Source: Candidatus Aminicenantota bacterium
Lineage (GTDB): Bacteria > Acidobacteriota > Aminicenantia > Aminicenantales > Aminicenantaceae
Direction of reading: 5' to 3'
DNA length: 64,000 nucleotides
Assembly (NCBI GenBank): GCA_020344415.1
Contig: CP070825.1
Coordinates: forward strand, 839,306 to 903,305
In this document: positions 53,617-62,547 of the stretch, one piece after another
How the letters are laid out: each line of letters starts with the position of its first letter
Position numbering within the stretch: the stretch's first letter is position 1
Notes under the pieces: generated by a model
Database searches by the model: none
Told to the model about the DNA's origin: nothing
The model's input: the letters and a program-made list of their open reading frames with translations, nothing else
Program-made: the position numbers and the translations under genes

Positions 53617-54021
53617 CTATATGCTGTATTTTTTGATAACTTTTTCTGGGATGATTTCTGGCTTTCCCGTCGAAATGCCTATAAGAACATAAACGCCCCA
53701 TCCTTCTGTAACGATCTCTTTAGTCCCTTTTTTCAAGATTTGATACGAGACCTTGACGCTTTTTTTCCTTACCTCTTCCACCCAGGTCCTGACAATAACA
53801 GTCTCACCCAGGCAAATCGGCTTAATGAATTCAAGGTGAATCGCTTTTGTTGTCCAGGAGTATCCCATCTTGAAAAATTCTTCCATCGACATTTTATAGC
53901 ATCTTTTCATTTGGTCAAAGCGTGCAAACAGGATATAGTCAAGGTATACGGATTGGTGGACATGCCTGTTGATGTCGATTTCATTCGGTCTGACAGAGAT
54001 TTCTGTCTCAAATTTTGTCAT
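53617..54021 (-). CDS. Hotdog-fold acyl-CoA thioesterase (4HBT family)
   Basis: A 134-residue thioesterase-like protein. It has VRPNEIDINRHVHQSVYLDYI near residue 10 with the conserved Asp/His of the 4HBT family, then MKRCYKMSMEEFFKMGYSW and strand-rich blocks (AIHLEFIKPICLGETVIVRTW). It hydrolyses acyl-CoA or acyl-carrier thioesters; substrate length cannot be told. The ATG at 54021 follows GAGGTGG by six bases; a GTG nine bases upstream would overlap that site. Transcribed leftward, after a hairpin that separates it from the EamA gene. Confidence 0.85.
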   Translation of the reverse strand: MTKFETEISVRPNEIDINRHVHQSVYLDYILFARFDQMKRCYKMSMEEFFKMGYSWTTKAIHLEFIKPICLGETVIVRTWVEEVRKKSVKVSYQILKKGTKEIVTEGWGVYVLIGISTGKPEIIPEKVIKKYSI

Positions 54022-54038
54022 TATTTCCACCTCTTTCC

Positions 54039-54064
54039 AAAAAAGGGGACAGTCCCCTTTTTTT
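54039..54064. terminator. GGGGACAGTCCCC hairpin between two leftward genes
   Basis: GGGGAC-A-GTCCCC at 54045-54057 is flanked by six A and seven T, giving a bidirectional terminator. It is the fourth copy of this 13-mer in the window. Confidence 0.7.
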
Positions 54065-54093
54065 ATCCTTTTTTATCAAGCCCACATTATAAG

Positions 54094-54954
54094 CTATTTT
54101 CCTCTTAAAGTTACTGCAAATGCCGTTCCAAGAATTATAATTCCCCCGAGGATTGTCCGCAATGAGGGAATTTCTTGGAGAAATAGAAACGCCATCACAA
54201 TCCCGTAAACAGGTTCAAGAGAGCTGATTATGCTGGCTGTTTGGGCTTTTATGTATTTCATTCCCTTTATGAACAAGCTGTGGGCGCCCGCCGTACAAAA
54301 AACCCCCAGAATGCACAAGAGAAGGATATTTTTTGTGTTTAGCACAGGTCGGATGATAAAGAAAAATGGGATGAGAAGCAGAGTAGAGACGAAATCTTGA
54401 AAGAACGCGATGAGTGAGCCTGAGTATCTCTGGGCGAGGTGTCTGTTTAAAATAGTCAGAACAGAGAATGTGAAGCCAGCAAACAGTCCCCATAGGACTC
54501 CCTGATAGATGGAGTTGGACAAATCAAATTTAGGGATGATAAAGAAGACGCCGATCACACAGAAGAATGCATAGATAATGTTTCTCTTTGCTAATTTTTC
54601 CCTGAAAAAGAGGGGCTCGAGAAAGGTCGTGAACACTGGGAAGCTGGAATACGAGAGAAGACCTACGGCCACTGTTGAGACCTGTATGGATTTGAAGAAA
54701 GAAATCCAGTGAATGGAAAGAATAAAACCAAGAAGTAGGAAGTATAAGTAATCTTTTCTGGAGGAGATTTTGATTTTCTGTTTGGAGAGCCCCAGCAAGA
54801 GGCCTAAAATTATGCTGGCGAAGAAAACGCGCCCAAGAACAATGATGGTCGGAGACAATGTGAGCCATTTCCCGAAAAGCCCGGCTAGTCCGAATAACAA
54901 AACAGCCAGATGAATTTCAGAAAGACTTCTCTTCGAGGTATCGCGTCTCAACAT
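54094..54954 (-). CDS. EamA/DMT-family transporter
   Basis: An inner-membrane permease of about 286 residues with ten hydrophobic segments arranged as two EamA repeats. The first has LAVLLFGLAGLFGKWLTLSP and YFLLLGFILSIHWISFFKSI; the second has GVLWGLFAGFTFSVLTILNR and SIISSLEPVYGIVMAFLFLQE, the latter a hallmark of the family. These export or import small metabolites; substrate unknown. The frame extends to a TTG at 54984; the ATG at 54954 (MLRRDTSKRSLSEIHLA) is preferred as giving a normal N-terminus, though no ribosome site is obvious. Confidence 0.88.
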   Translation of the reverse strand: MLRRDTSKRSLSEIHLAVLLFGLAGLFGKWLTLSPTIIVLGRVFFASIILGLLLGLSKQKIKISSRKDYLYFLLLGFILSIHWISFFKSIQVSTVAVGLLSYSSFPVFTTFLEPLFFREKLAKRNIIYAFFCVIGVFFIIPKFDLSNSIYQGVLWGLFAGFTFSVLTILNRHLAQRYSGSLIAFFQDFVSTLLLIPFFFIIRPVLNTKNILLLCILGVFCTAGAHSLFIKGMKYIKAQTASIISSLEPVYGIVMAFLFLQEIPSLRTILGGIIILGTAFAVTLRGK

Positions 54955-55019
54955 TTGACATATTTTCTCAAAGTAGAGAAGCAAGGGTCAAGAAAAATAG
55001 AACCGTCCCCAAATATTAT

Positions 55020-55047
55020 TTGAATTCATTAAGATTTATGATAATAT
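55020..55047 (+). promoter_or_regulatory. Possible sigma-70 promoter for dnaX-ybaB-recR
   Basis: TTGAAT (55020-55025), a 16-base spacer and TAATAT (55042-55047) lie 60 bases before the dnaX ATG. Confidence 0.42.
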
Positions 55048-55106
55048 ATTGTTTAAGCAATATAGGAACACAGTTTCCTTACCAAATATTCAAACACCTT
55101 TTAAAA

Positions 55107-56801
55107 ATGACATATCTTGTTTACGCCCGCAAATACAGGCCCAAGGCGTTCGAGGAGATGATCGGCCAAAAGCCTGTGGTTCAGACTCTCCAGAATGCTA
55201 TCAAGAATGACAGGGTTGCTCATGCTTATATATTTTCTGGAATGAGAGGAGTAGGAAAAACAACTGCCGCCCGGATATTAGCCAAAGCCCTGAACTGTCA
55301 ATATGGTCCCACACCCACTCCCTGCAATAAATGCGAATTTTGCACGGGCATTACCGATGATCGCTCTGTAGATGTTCTTGAGATAGATGGGGCGTCTAAC
55401 CGAGGGATCGATGAAGTAAGGTCTCTTCGGGAAGGAGTAAAATACAAGCCGATTCACAGCCGTTATAAGGTCATAATCATTGATGAAGTCCATATGCTCA
55501 CAAGGGACGCCTTCAATGCCCTTTTAAAGACTCTAGAAGAGCCTCCAGGTCATACAGTGTTCATTTTCGCCACTACAGAGTTTCATAAGGTTCCGGCGAC
55601 TATTGCTTCCCGGTGTCAGCATTTTGAATTCAAGAAGATTTCTCAAAAAGAAGTCATTAATCATCTGCTGGATATCACTCAAAAAGAGAATATAGAAATT
55701 TCATCTTATGGGTTGAACCTTATTGCCGAGGCCGCAGATGGCAGCTTGAGAGATGCTCAAAGCTTGCTCGACAAGGCAGTGGCTTTTTCTGGGGAAGTCA
55801 TCAACGATGAGGATTTAAAAGAGATACTGGGAACCATTAATAAAGAGATACTTTTTGAATCTTCAAGAGTAATCCTGGAGGAAAAGCAAGATCAGGTTTT
55901 TCCCTTGATAGAGAAAATCATCGATAGCGGATACGATCTCCGGTTCTTCTACAATGAACTGATCAAGCATTTTAGAAATTTACTGCTGGTAAAATCGGTC
56001 GAACGTCCCCAGGAATTGGTGGTCTTGAATGAAGAGGATATAAATCGATTGAAAGAGAGCGTGGAAGAAATTTCTTCTGAAGAAGTTCTGCGATATTTAA
56101 TAGCCCTTCAGCAGGGTGAACAAGGATTGAAATTTTCATCCCATCCTAGAATTTATTTAGAAGCCCTATTGGTTAAATTATGCCAGTTCAAGAAAATTAT
56201 TCCAGTGAAAGATATTATCCAGGAATTAGAAGATATCAAAAAAGAAATTAAAGTCCCTTCAAAGAATAAAGAGAACTTTGAAGTTTCAACTTCGAATCAG
56301 AACAGATCTGTAGAGAAGACTGTTTCGAGCCCTGAGGTTTTGCCACCCCCAGAAACGCGGAAAGCAGGGGCAAGAAATAAGAATGAGGTTTTTGCAGGCC
56401 TATTGGAAGCTCTTCAAAAAGAGAAAGGACATCTTGCAGCGATTTTGGATCAACGATCTTCCTTTAAGTTTAAAGATGCGGCTGAAGAATTAAAGACTTC
56501 CCGCAGAAAGGGAGATAAGGCTCCAGATTCAGCTACCTTAGAGGTATTTTTTTCCGGTGGAAATAAGTTTTACGTGGATACAGTGAAAAAAGAAAAAAAA
56601 CTTTTAGAAAAAGTGGCTTCTGAAGTTATCGGCCATAAAGTCAGCATTAAAATTTCTGAAGAAATTGTAGAGGTGGGAGGAAAAAAAGAAAGAGAAGTAG
56701 AGACAGCTTTGAAGGATCCATCTGTTCAACATTTTATGGATACATTCAAAGCACAAATTCTTTCAGTCGAGCCCATAACAAGGACAAAAGATAAAGAATA
56801 A
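55107..56801 (+). CDS. dnaX: DNA polymerase III subunit gamma/tau
   Basis: The clamp-loader ATPase of replication, 564 residues from the start chosen here. The N-terminus YLVYARKYRPKAFEEMIGQ is standard. Walker A is SGMRGVGKTTAAR near residue 45, a four-Cys zinc module follows (C at NCQYG, then CNKCEFC), Walker B is IIIDEVHML near 126 and FATTEFHKVPATIASRCQ holds the sensor. Domain III reaches about residue 370, and a charged tail to 564 corresponds to a short tau-like extension. The frame begins at 55020, but the ATG at 55107 gives the conserved start. It leads the dnaX-ybaB-recR cluster. Confidence 0.95.
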   Translation: MTYLVYARKYRPKAFEEMIGQKPVVQTLQNAIKNDRVAHAYIFSGMRGVGKTTAARILAKALNCQYGPTPTPCNKCEFCTGITDDRSVDVLEIDGASNRGIDEVRSLREGVKYKPIHSRYKVIIIDEVHMLTRDAFNALLKTLEEPPGHTVFIFATTEFHKVPATIASRCQHFEFKKISQKEVINHLLDITQKENIEISSYGLNLIAEAADGSLRDAQSLLDKAVAFSGEVINDEDLKEILGTINKEILFESSRVILEEKQDQVFPLIEKIIDSGYDLRFFYNELIKHFRNLLLVKSVERPQELVVLNEEDINRLKESVEEISSEEVLRYLIALQQGEQGLKFSSHPRIYLEALLVKLCQFKKIIPVKDIIQELEDIKKEIKVPSKNKENFEVSTSNQNRSVEKTVSSPEVLPPPETRKAGARNKNEVFAGLLEALQKEKGHLAAILDQRSSFKFKDAAEELKTSRRKGDKAPDSATLEVFFSGGNKFYVDTVKKEKKLLEKVASEVIGHKVSIKISEEIVEVGGKKEREVETALKDPSVQHFMDTFKAQILSVEPITRTKDKE

Positions 56802-56832
56802 AAGCCTCAATTCCGATTTGAGGAGAAGAAAT

Positions 56833-57144
56833 ATGAAAAGTATGGCAAACCTACAAAAAATGCTAAAAAACGCAAAAGAAATGCAGGAAAAGCTACAGAA
56901 AGAGTTAGCTGAAATGAGAGTTGAAGGTTCTAGTGGAGGCGGCATGGTGACAGTCACTCTTGACGGGACAAAGAATCTGATTTCTATTCAGATTGATCCA
57001 GAGGTGGTGAATAAAGAAGATATTGAGATGCTTCAAGATTTGATCGTAGCTGCATTTAACGATGCAGGGACAAAGGTTGACGAGAGTGCTTCCCAGAAGC
57101 TAGGGACCCTAGGAGCGGGTTTTAAGATTCCCGGACTCTTCTGA
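56833..57144 (+). CDS. ybaB: YbaB/EbfC nucleoid-associated protein
   Basis: A 103-residue DNA-binding protein. The N-terminal helix (MANLQKMLKNAKEMQEKLQKE) and GSSGGGMVTVTLDGTKNLISI followed by IDPEVVNKEDIEMLQDLI match the family, as does the C-terminal KLGTLGAGFKIPGLF. The ATG follows GAGGAG by seven bases. It lies between dnaX and recR as in most bacteria, and its stop overlaps the recR start by one base. Confidence 0.95.
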   Translation: MKSMANLQKMLKNAKEMQEKLQKELAEMRVEGSSGGGMVTVTLDGTKNLISIQIDPEVVNKEDIEMLQDLIVAAFNDAGTKVDESASQKLGTLGAGFKIPGLF

Positions 57145-57749
57145 TGATCGAACAGGAACATCCTCTTCACCGGCTCATTGAAGAGTTGAAAAGAATCCCA
57201 AGCATCGGAGCCAAGACCGCCCAGAGGATCGCATTCTATCTCATAGGCCTTCCTCAAGAGGAGGCGGGTAGATTGGCAGATGCTATACGAGACGCTAAAC
57301 AAAAGATATTTTATTGTTCCACCTGTAACAGCCTAACCCATGTTGATCCATGCCAGTATTGTTCTGATTCCGGCCGAAGCGATGATTCTCTATGTATTGT
57401 TGAAGAACCGTTCAATATTGCATCGATAGAAAAAACAGGGATTTATAACGGAAGATACCACGTCCTGTTAGGAAGCCTTTCTCCTTTAAAGGGTGTCGGT
57501 CCAGATGAGCTTAAAACTGAGATACTGATTAAAAGAATTGGAGAAGGCAATTTTAAAGAAATTGTTGTTGCTACGAATCCTACTGTTGAGGGCGAGGCTA
57601 CAGCTCATTTTCTGGCGAAAATATTAAAAAAGTTTAATGTCAAGCTCACAAAGCTGGCCATGGGTTTGCCTGTTGGGTCTGACCTGGATTACGCTGACCA
57701 GGTCACTATCAAGAAAGCCTTGGAAGGAAGAACTGAGCTTAAAGAATAG
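57144..57749 (+). CDS. recR: Recombination mediator RecR
   Basis: Works with RecF and RecO to load RecA on gapped DNA. The 201-residue protein has the helix-hairpin-helix (LIEELKRIPSIGAKTAQRIAF) and a four-Cys zinc finger (FYCSTCNSLTHVDPCQYC). The Toprim domain has CIVEEPFNIASIEKTG and the conserved YHVLLGSLSPLKGVGPDEL near residue 105. LPVGSDLDYADQVTIKKAL near 176 is the usual C-terminus. Length is typical. Confidence 0.96.
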   Translation: MIEQEHPLHRLIEELKRIPSIGAKTAQRIAFYLIGLPQEEAGRLADAIRDAKQKIFYCSTCNSLTHVDPCQYCSDSGRSDDSLCIVEEPFNIASIEKTGIYNGRYHVLLGSLSPLKGVGPDELKTEILIKRIGEGNFKEIVVATNPTVEGEATAHFLAKILKKFNVKLTKLAMGLPVGSDLDYADQVTIKKALEGRTELKE

Positions 57750-57765
57750 AATTTGCTACATGGTT

Positions 57766-57920
57766 AAGATTGCCGCGCTTCGCTCGCAATGACTTCTTGT
57801 ATGTCATTGCGAGGAATGAAATGACGAAGCAATCTCTTTTTATTTGTGAGGTTGCCACGCTTCGTTCCATCGCTCGCAATGACTTCTTACTCGCCGTTGT
57901 GAGGAAAAGATAGGATTACT
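57766..57920. repeat. Paired CATTGCGAG / CTCGCAATG dispersed elements
   Basis: AAGATTGCCGCGCTTCGCTC and GCAATGACTTCTTG lie next to TCATTGCGAGGAATG and GAAGCAATCTC, then a second inverted unit GGTTGCCACGCTTCG to CGCTCGCAATGACTTC. The two pairs can form hairpins. No gene is credible in the recR-porG gap. Confidence 0.68.
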
Positions 57921-57999
57921 CGTAATGATTGATGAATAGTTTTAATAAATATATGAATGGAGACTGAAACGCAAATTATCATAAAGATTAGGAGGCTTA

Positions 58000-58575
58000 A
58001 TGAAAGAGACAATTGAGATACGTTGGCATGGCCGGGCAGGCCAAGGAGTGGTTACCGCAGCAACCACTTTAGCAGACGTGATTTCTCCTGAAAAAGACTT
58101 GTACGTACAGGCTTTTCCTGAATTTGGAGCTGAAAAGAGAGGAGCTCCCATTTTGGCTTTCAACCGCATAAGTCAAAAGCCTATCCGCTCTCACAGTCAA
58201 GTTTATTATCCCGACATAGTTGTGGTTACTGACCCGAGTCTGTTGGGCCTTGTGGATATCAGCAGCGGTGCAAAGGAAGAAGCGATTTTTCTGATGAATA
58301 CAACCTTTGAAATCTCGCTCATCCGGGAAAAGCTCGGGCTGGGGAATAGAAAAATCCATGGTTTAGATGCTTATACAATTGCTGCAGATGAGTTGGGCAA
58401 AGCTATTCCCAATGTTCCTATGGTTGCTGCCTTGGTGAAAATCACCGATCTTATAAAACTGGATGCTTTTAAAGAACGGCTCAAGAAATCTTTAAGCAAA
58501 AAGTTGCGGCCTGAGGTTGTAGAGATGAATATGCGAACGGTCGATAGAGCCTTAAAGGAGGTAAGTGAAGGATGA
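58000..58575 (+). CDS. porG: 2-oxoacid:ferredoxin oxidoreductase, gamma subunit
   Basis: The gamma subunit of a heterotetrameric pyruvate (2-oxoacid):ferredoxin oxidoreductase. The 191-residue protein has RWHGRAGQGVVTAATTLADV, AFPEFGAEKRGAPILAFNRI and an Asn-Val-Pro-Met-Val segment (IPNVPMVAALVKI) near residue 139, typical of PorG. AGGAGG precedes the ATG. It leads a tight four-gene operon in the order gamma, delta, alpha, beta, as in archaea and Thermotoga. The enzyme interconverts pyruvate + CoA and acetyl-CoA + CO2 with ferredoxin. Confidence 0.94.
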   Translation: MKETIEIRWHGRAGQGVVTAATTLADVISPEKDLYVQAFPEFGAEKRGAPILAFNRISQKPIRSHSQVYYPDIVVVTDPSLLGLVDISSGAKEEAIFLMNTTFEISLIREKLGLGNRKIHGLDAYTIAADELGKAIPNVPMVAALVKITDLIKLDAFKERLKKSLSKKLRPEVVEMNMRTVDRALKEVSEG

Positions 58576-58886
58576 AAAAAGAGAGTTGGAAAGAATTGAC
58601 AATCGGTACTATTAACCTCGACGCCGGGAACTCAGTAAAAAACCTAACTGGGAACTGGCGTTCGGGAAAGAAGCCTCAATTCATTGAGGAAAATTGTATT
58701 CATTGTTTTTTTTGCTGGGTTTATTGCCCTCATTTTGCCATTCTTGTTGAGGGGGATAAGGTGAAAGGCATTAATTATAATTACTGCACTGGATGTGGGA
58801 TGTGTTCAGTGGAATGTCCGACTAAGGAAAAATCTATCGTTATGGTTAAAGAGGAAACAGTGCTGGCTGAAGGGAGTGCAAAATGA
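58572..58886 (+). CDS. porD: 2-oxoacid:ferredoxin oxidoreductase, delta (ferredoxin) subunit
   Basis: A 104-residue electron-transfer subunit with two complete 4Fe-4S motifs: CIHCFFCWVYCP near residue 38 and CTGCGMCSVECP near 73. It overlaps the gamma stop and the alpha start by four bases each (ATGA), so stoichiometric translation is likely. It passes electrons from the catalytic dimer to free ferredoxin. Confidence 0.94.
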   Translation: MKKESWKELTIGTINLDAGNSVKNLTGNWRSGKKPQFIEENCIHCFFCWVYCPHFAILVEGDKVKGINYNYCTGCGMCSVECPTKEKSIVMVKEETVLAEGSAK

Positions 58887-60064
58887 GTACGCTTAAAACG
58901 TTAAACGGAAATCAGACGATTGCAGAGGCAGCGAGACAGGTTGATCCAGATGTGGTGGCCGCTTATCCGATTACGCCCTCTACGGCGATCGTTGAGATAA
59001 TTGCACAGTTTAGGGCAGATGGACTGATGAGTGGGGAATTTGTCTGCCCGGAGAGCGAACACAGTGCGATGAGCGTCTGTATCGGAGCCGCTGCTGCGGG
59101 CGGAAGGGTTATGACTGCCACTGCCTCCCAAGGATTAGCATTGATGTGGGAGATGCTCTACATAGCTGCTGGTTTGAGGCTTCCCATCGTAGCTGGCATA
59201 GCAAATCGTTCTTTGAGCGCTCCCATCAATATTCATGGTGACCACAGCGATACCATGGGCGCCAGGGATTCAGGATGGATTCAAATTTATTCGGAAAACT
59301 GCCAGGAAGCTTATGACAATTTTATTCAGGCGTTCCGTATTGCCGAACATTTAGATGTTAGGACTCCCGTCTTGGTTGGTTTAGATGGATTTATCATCAG
59401 CCATTCCATGGAAGTCATCAAGGTCGAAGATGATGATAAAGTCAAGGAATTCATCGGGGAATACAAGCCTGTTTTTCCTCTCCTGAATACAGACCAAAAA
59501 ATGACAGTTGGTCCCATAGATTTTACAGATTATTATTTTGAGCATAAAAGAAACCAGATCGAAGGAATCGAGAATGCCCCTCCAGTCATTGAAGAAGTAG
59601 GAAAGGAGTTCGGTCAGAAATTTGGAAGGGAATACGGTTTTTTCGAAGAATACAAAATGGAGGATGCAGAGACATGCATTGTGGTCATGAGCTCTGCAGC
59701 AGGGACATGCAAGGACGCTATAGATGAGTTGAGATCGAATGGGAAAAGAGTCGGACTTTTAAAACCGCGAGTCTTTCGTCCGTTTCCACACCAGGAGATT
59801 GCGGAAACACTGAAGAAGATGAAAACCGTTGCTATCCTCGACCGTTCGTCGAGTCCAGGGGCATTCGGAGCTCCTCTTTTCACCGAGATCCGCTCAGCTC
59901 TTTATGATTATGAAGAAAGGCCTAAGATTGTGAATTATGTCTACGGCTTAGGTGGAAGGGATATCATGGTGGAACATTTTAAAGATGTGGCTTTAAATCT
60001 GGAAAAAATTGCTGAAACAGGGAAGGTTGAAGAGCAGACTGGCTACATCAATCTGAGGGAGTAA
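58883..60064 (+). CDS. porA: 2-oxoacid:ferredoxin oxidoreductase, alpha subunit
   Basis: A 393-residue subunit carrying the pyrimidine-binding and CoA-related domains. It has YPITPSTAIVEIIAQ near residue 30, ESEHSAMSVCIGAAAAGGR near 57, TATASQGLALMWEML near 77 and the PorA-like NIHGDHSDTMGARDSGWIQ near 111. The C-terminal half has RPFPHQEIAETLKKMKTVAI, DRSSSPGAFGAPL and YGLGGRDI. The HGDHSD motif supports pyruvate oxidoreductase in particular. Confidence 0.94.
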   Translation: MSTLKTLNGNQTIAEAARQVDPDVVAAYPITPSTAIVEIIAQFRADGLMSGEFVCPESEHSAMSVCIGAAAAGGRVMTATASQGLALMWEMLYIAAGLRLPIVAGIANRSLSAPINIHGDHSDTMGARDSGWIQIYSENCQEAYDNFIQAFRIAEHLDVRTPVLVGLDGFIISHSMEVIKVEDDDKVKEFIGEYKPVFPLLNTDQKMTVGPIDFTDYYFEHKRNQIEGIENAPPVIEEVGKEFGQKFGREYGFFEEYKMEDAETCIVVMSSAAGTCKDAIDELRSNGKRVGLLKPRVFRPFPHQEIAETLKKMKTVAILDRSSSPGAFGAPLFTEIRSALYDYEERPKIVNYVYGLGGRDIMVEHFKDVALNLEKIAETGKVEEQTGYINLRE

Positions 60065-60082
60065 GAAGAAAGGGAGATAAAA

Positions 60083-61009
60083 ATGGCAAAATTAAAAGAT
60101 TTAGCTTTGATGGAAGATAGATTGGTCGCGGGTCATGGAATGTGCCTAGGCTGTGGAATCCCGCTGATTTTTAAAGTTATCCTAAGAGCCACTGAAGACC
60201 CGATTATCATCGCCAATGCAACTGGTTGTTTGGAAGTTTGCACGACCATTTTTCCTCGGACGTCATGGAATACAACCTGGATTCATAGTGCTTTTGAGAA
60301 TGCTGCCTCGACTATTGCTGGAGTGGAATCCATGTATAAAGCTTTAAAAAGAAGGGGGAAGATTCCTGAAGACAAGAAGATAAAATTTTTAGGTGTTGGA
60401 GGCGATGGCGGAACCTATGATATCGGTCTCCAGGCTCTCTCAGGAGCCATGGAGAGAGGACATGACATCGTTTATGTCTGCTATGATAACAATGCCTATG
60501 CCAATACTGGAGGGCAGAGGTCTTCGGCAACACCCATGGGTGCCTCAGCGACAACCTCTCCAGCCGGGAGTCAGATTCCTGGAAAAATGCAGCACCGGAA
60601 GGATTTAGCCAAAGTATTAGTTGCGCATAACATTCCCTATGTTGCACAGGCCAGTCCGAATCGGTGGCAGGACCTGTATAACAAAGCCAAGAAGGCATTT
60701 GAAGTCGATGGTCCTGCTTTTTTGAACGTGCTCTGTCTCTGCCCAACGGAATGGAAATGCGATGAATCTCAGGGCGTTCGTTTAGCCCAGACTGCTATTG
60801 ATACCTGTGCATGGCCGCTTTTTGAGGTTGAAGAAGGAAAATACAAAATTAATTATAAGCCAAAAGAAAAGAAGCCGATCTTGGAGTGGCTCAAGCCTCA
60901 AGGGAGATTCCGCCACCTGTTTAAGGAAGAGAACACCTGGATTTTAGAGGAAATCCAGAACAAGGTCGATAAGGATTGGGAGGAGCTGAACAAGCTCGCC
61001 AACCTCTAA
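60083..61009 (+). CDS. porB: 2-oxoacid:ferredoxin oxidoreductase, beta subunit
   Basis: A 308-residue thiamine-diphosphate-binding subunit. GHGMCLGCGIPLIFKVIL near residue 18 holds Cys ligands of its 4Fe-4S cluster. GCLEVCTTIFPRTSW follows near 48, and the ThDP-Mg site is GVGGDGGTYDIGLQALSGAM then YDNNAYANTGGQRSSATP near 136. A further Cys pair lies in CLCPTEW near 213. AAAGGGAGA precedes the ATG, 18 bases after porA. It completes the tetramer of an anaerobic acetyl-CoA/pyruvate route. Confidence 0.95.
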   Translation: MAKLKDLALMEDRLVAGHGMCLGCGIPLIFKVILRATEDPIIIANATGCLEVCTTIFPRTSWNTTWIHSAFENAASTIAGVESMYKALKRRGKIPEDKKIKFLGVGGDGGTYDIGLQALSGAMERGHDIVYVCYDNNAYANTGGQRSSATPMGASATTSPAGSQIPGKMQHRKDLAKVLVAHNIPYVAQASPNRWQDLYNKAKKAFEVDGPAFLNVLCLCPTEWKCDESQGVRLAQTAIDTCAWPLFEVEEGKYKINYKPKEKKPILEWLKPQGRFRHLFKEENTWILEEIQNKVDKDWEELNKLANL

Positions 61010-61017
61010 TACCCAAT

Positions 61018-61239
61018 GGGGTCAGGCTTTCATAAGTTTCATAAGTCGATTGTCCCAATTTGCCACCCCTTTAGTTAGAAAGAGAAAGTTCTCTCCTTAA
61101 ACTGTCCTTCATGTTCCATGTTATTGCCTTATCTTAGAGAAACCCTGCCTCTAATGGGATTAGGATTTTATAACAATACATTTATGAAAATCATGAACGC
61201 CTGGCTTCAAAGTTATGAAACTTATGAAAGCCTGACCCC
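61018..61239. mobile_element. Gene-less inverted-repeat element, GGGGTCAGG family (copy E)
   Basis: The longest gene-less copy: ends GGGGTCAGGCTTTCATAAG and the matching CTTATGAAAGCCTGACCCC, 222 bases overall, nine bases after porB. It fills most of the 313-base gap to the next gene; nothing else is seen there. Confidence 0.8.
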
Positions 61240-61322
61240 AAAGTTATTGACAGTCGCCCTACTTTTAGCCATCATTGTGTCATGATTCAAGAACTAACCC
61301 CAATATCTTAAGGGAGAACCTG

Positions 61323-62426
61323 ATGAAAATTACGCAAATCAATGTTTATCAAGTTAGCTATAGACTTTTGGACCAGAAATATGCCTGGTCCAGAGGTCAT
61401 GCAGTCACCGCTTTTGTGAGTACTATCGTCAGAATTTCCACTGATCAAGGTTTAAAGGGATATGCAGAAGTGTGCCCTCTTGGCTCTGCCTATATGGATG
61501 CTTATGCAAGGGGAGTACCCAGTGGGATTGAGGAGATAGGACCCCTCCTGCTCGGTCAAGATCCGTGCCAGCTGAATGTCATAAATAGCATTATGGACCA
61601 AGCTTTAACCGGGCATAACTACATTAAAGCACCCCTTGACATTGCCTGTTGGGATATCCTCGGCCAGGCAACAGAGGTTCCTGTCTGCACATTGCTCGGC
61701 GGACGTTATGTTGAGAATTTCCCTCTTTATCGAGCCATTTCTCAAGGTTCATCAGGAGAAATGGCTGATGATGTAGCACGCTTCAGGGAGGAAGGATACC
61801 GGCGGTTTCAGCTTAAGGTCGGAAGCGACCCAGATAAGGATATCAAGCGCATCAGAGCTGCCCTCAAGGTTATCCAGCCAGGAGATATACTTGTGGCTGA
61901 TGCAAATACTGGTTGGCTCACACATAAAGCCATCCGCGTGGTCAATGCTCTGGAAAAAGAAGATTTCTACGTTGAACAACCGTGCTTGACTCTTGAAGAA
62001 TGTCTCGTTGTTCGCGAGCATACCCGGCTTCCCATGGTTTTGGATGAGGTGATCAAAGGAATAGGTCCTCTCTTGAGTGCGCACAGTCAGAAAGCCATGG
62101 ATGCTGTCAACCTTAAGATTTCCCGTCTTGGTGGTCTAACTAAGACCAAACAGATGAGAGATCTGTGTGAATCTCTCGGAATCGCGATGACTTTAGAAGA
62201 TAGCTGGGGAGGCGATATCACGACTGCGGCAATTGCTCATCTTGTTGGAAGCACGCGATCAGAATATTATTTCACAACAACAGATTTTAACAGCTACAAT
62301 GATGTCCATCTTGCTGAAGATGCGCCGCAGAGGAAGAACGGACAACTCAATGTGCCCTCTGGTCCTGGGCTTGGTATCCATGTTGACGAGAAACTGCTGG
62401 GTAAGCCAGTTTTAACATTAAAGTAG
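61323..62426 (+). CDS. Enolase-superfamily enzyme, probable cis-3-hydroxy-L-proline dehydratase-like
   Basis: A 367-residue member of the mandelate racemase/muconate lactonizing branch. The capping domain (TQINVYQVSYRLLDQKYAWS, YAEVCPLGSAYMDAYARGV) precedes the barrel. KAPLDIACWDILGQA near residue 107, a Lys in RFQLKVGSDPD near 168, metal ligands in VADANTGW, VEQP and VLDEVIKG, and EDSWGGDITTAAIAHL near 296 follow. The whole-length pattern resembles cis-3-hydroxy-L-proline dehydratase, but dipeptide epimerase is an alternative. The ATG at 61323 follows AGGGAG; the open frame starts at 61275. Confidence 0.82.
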   Translation: MKITQINVYQVSYRLLDQKYAWSRGHAVTAFVSTIVRISTDQGLKGYAEVCPLGSAYMDAYARGVPSGIEEIGPLLLGQDPCQLNVINSIMDQALTGHNYIKAPLDIACWDILGQATEVPVCTLLGGRYVENFPLYRAISQGSSGEMADDVARFREEGYRRFQLKVGSDPDKDIKRIRAALKVIQPGDILVADANTGWLTHKAIRVVNALEKEDFYVEQPCLTLEECLVVREHTRLPMVLDEVIKGIGPLLSAHSQKAMDAVNLKISRLGGLTKTKQMRDLCESLGIAMTLEDSWGGDITTAAIAHLVGSTRSEYYFTTTDFNSYNDVHLAEDAPQRKNGQLNVPSGPGLGIHVDEKLLGKPVLTLK

Positions 62427-62547
62427 AAAAAGAGAAGAATAGTTTAGGACTGAACCTTTAAATATAAAGATCTAGGTCATTCATGAGTCAAGGTCGCCGC
62501 ATGTATGAGGCACAGCGCAGGAACAAGTTAATTCGGAGGAATTCTTA

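Noticed and set aside
56586..56605. A-rich tract in dnaX as a programmed frameshift site
   Set aside because: AAAAAAG is not in the A-AAA-AAG phase needed for -1 slippage and it lies far into the tail; a slippage role cannot be supported.
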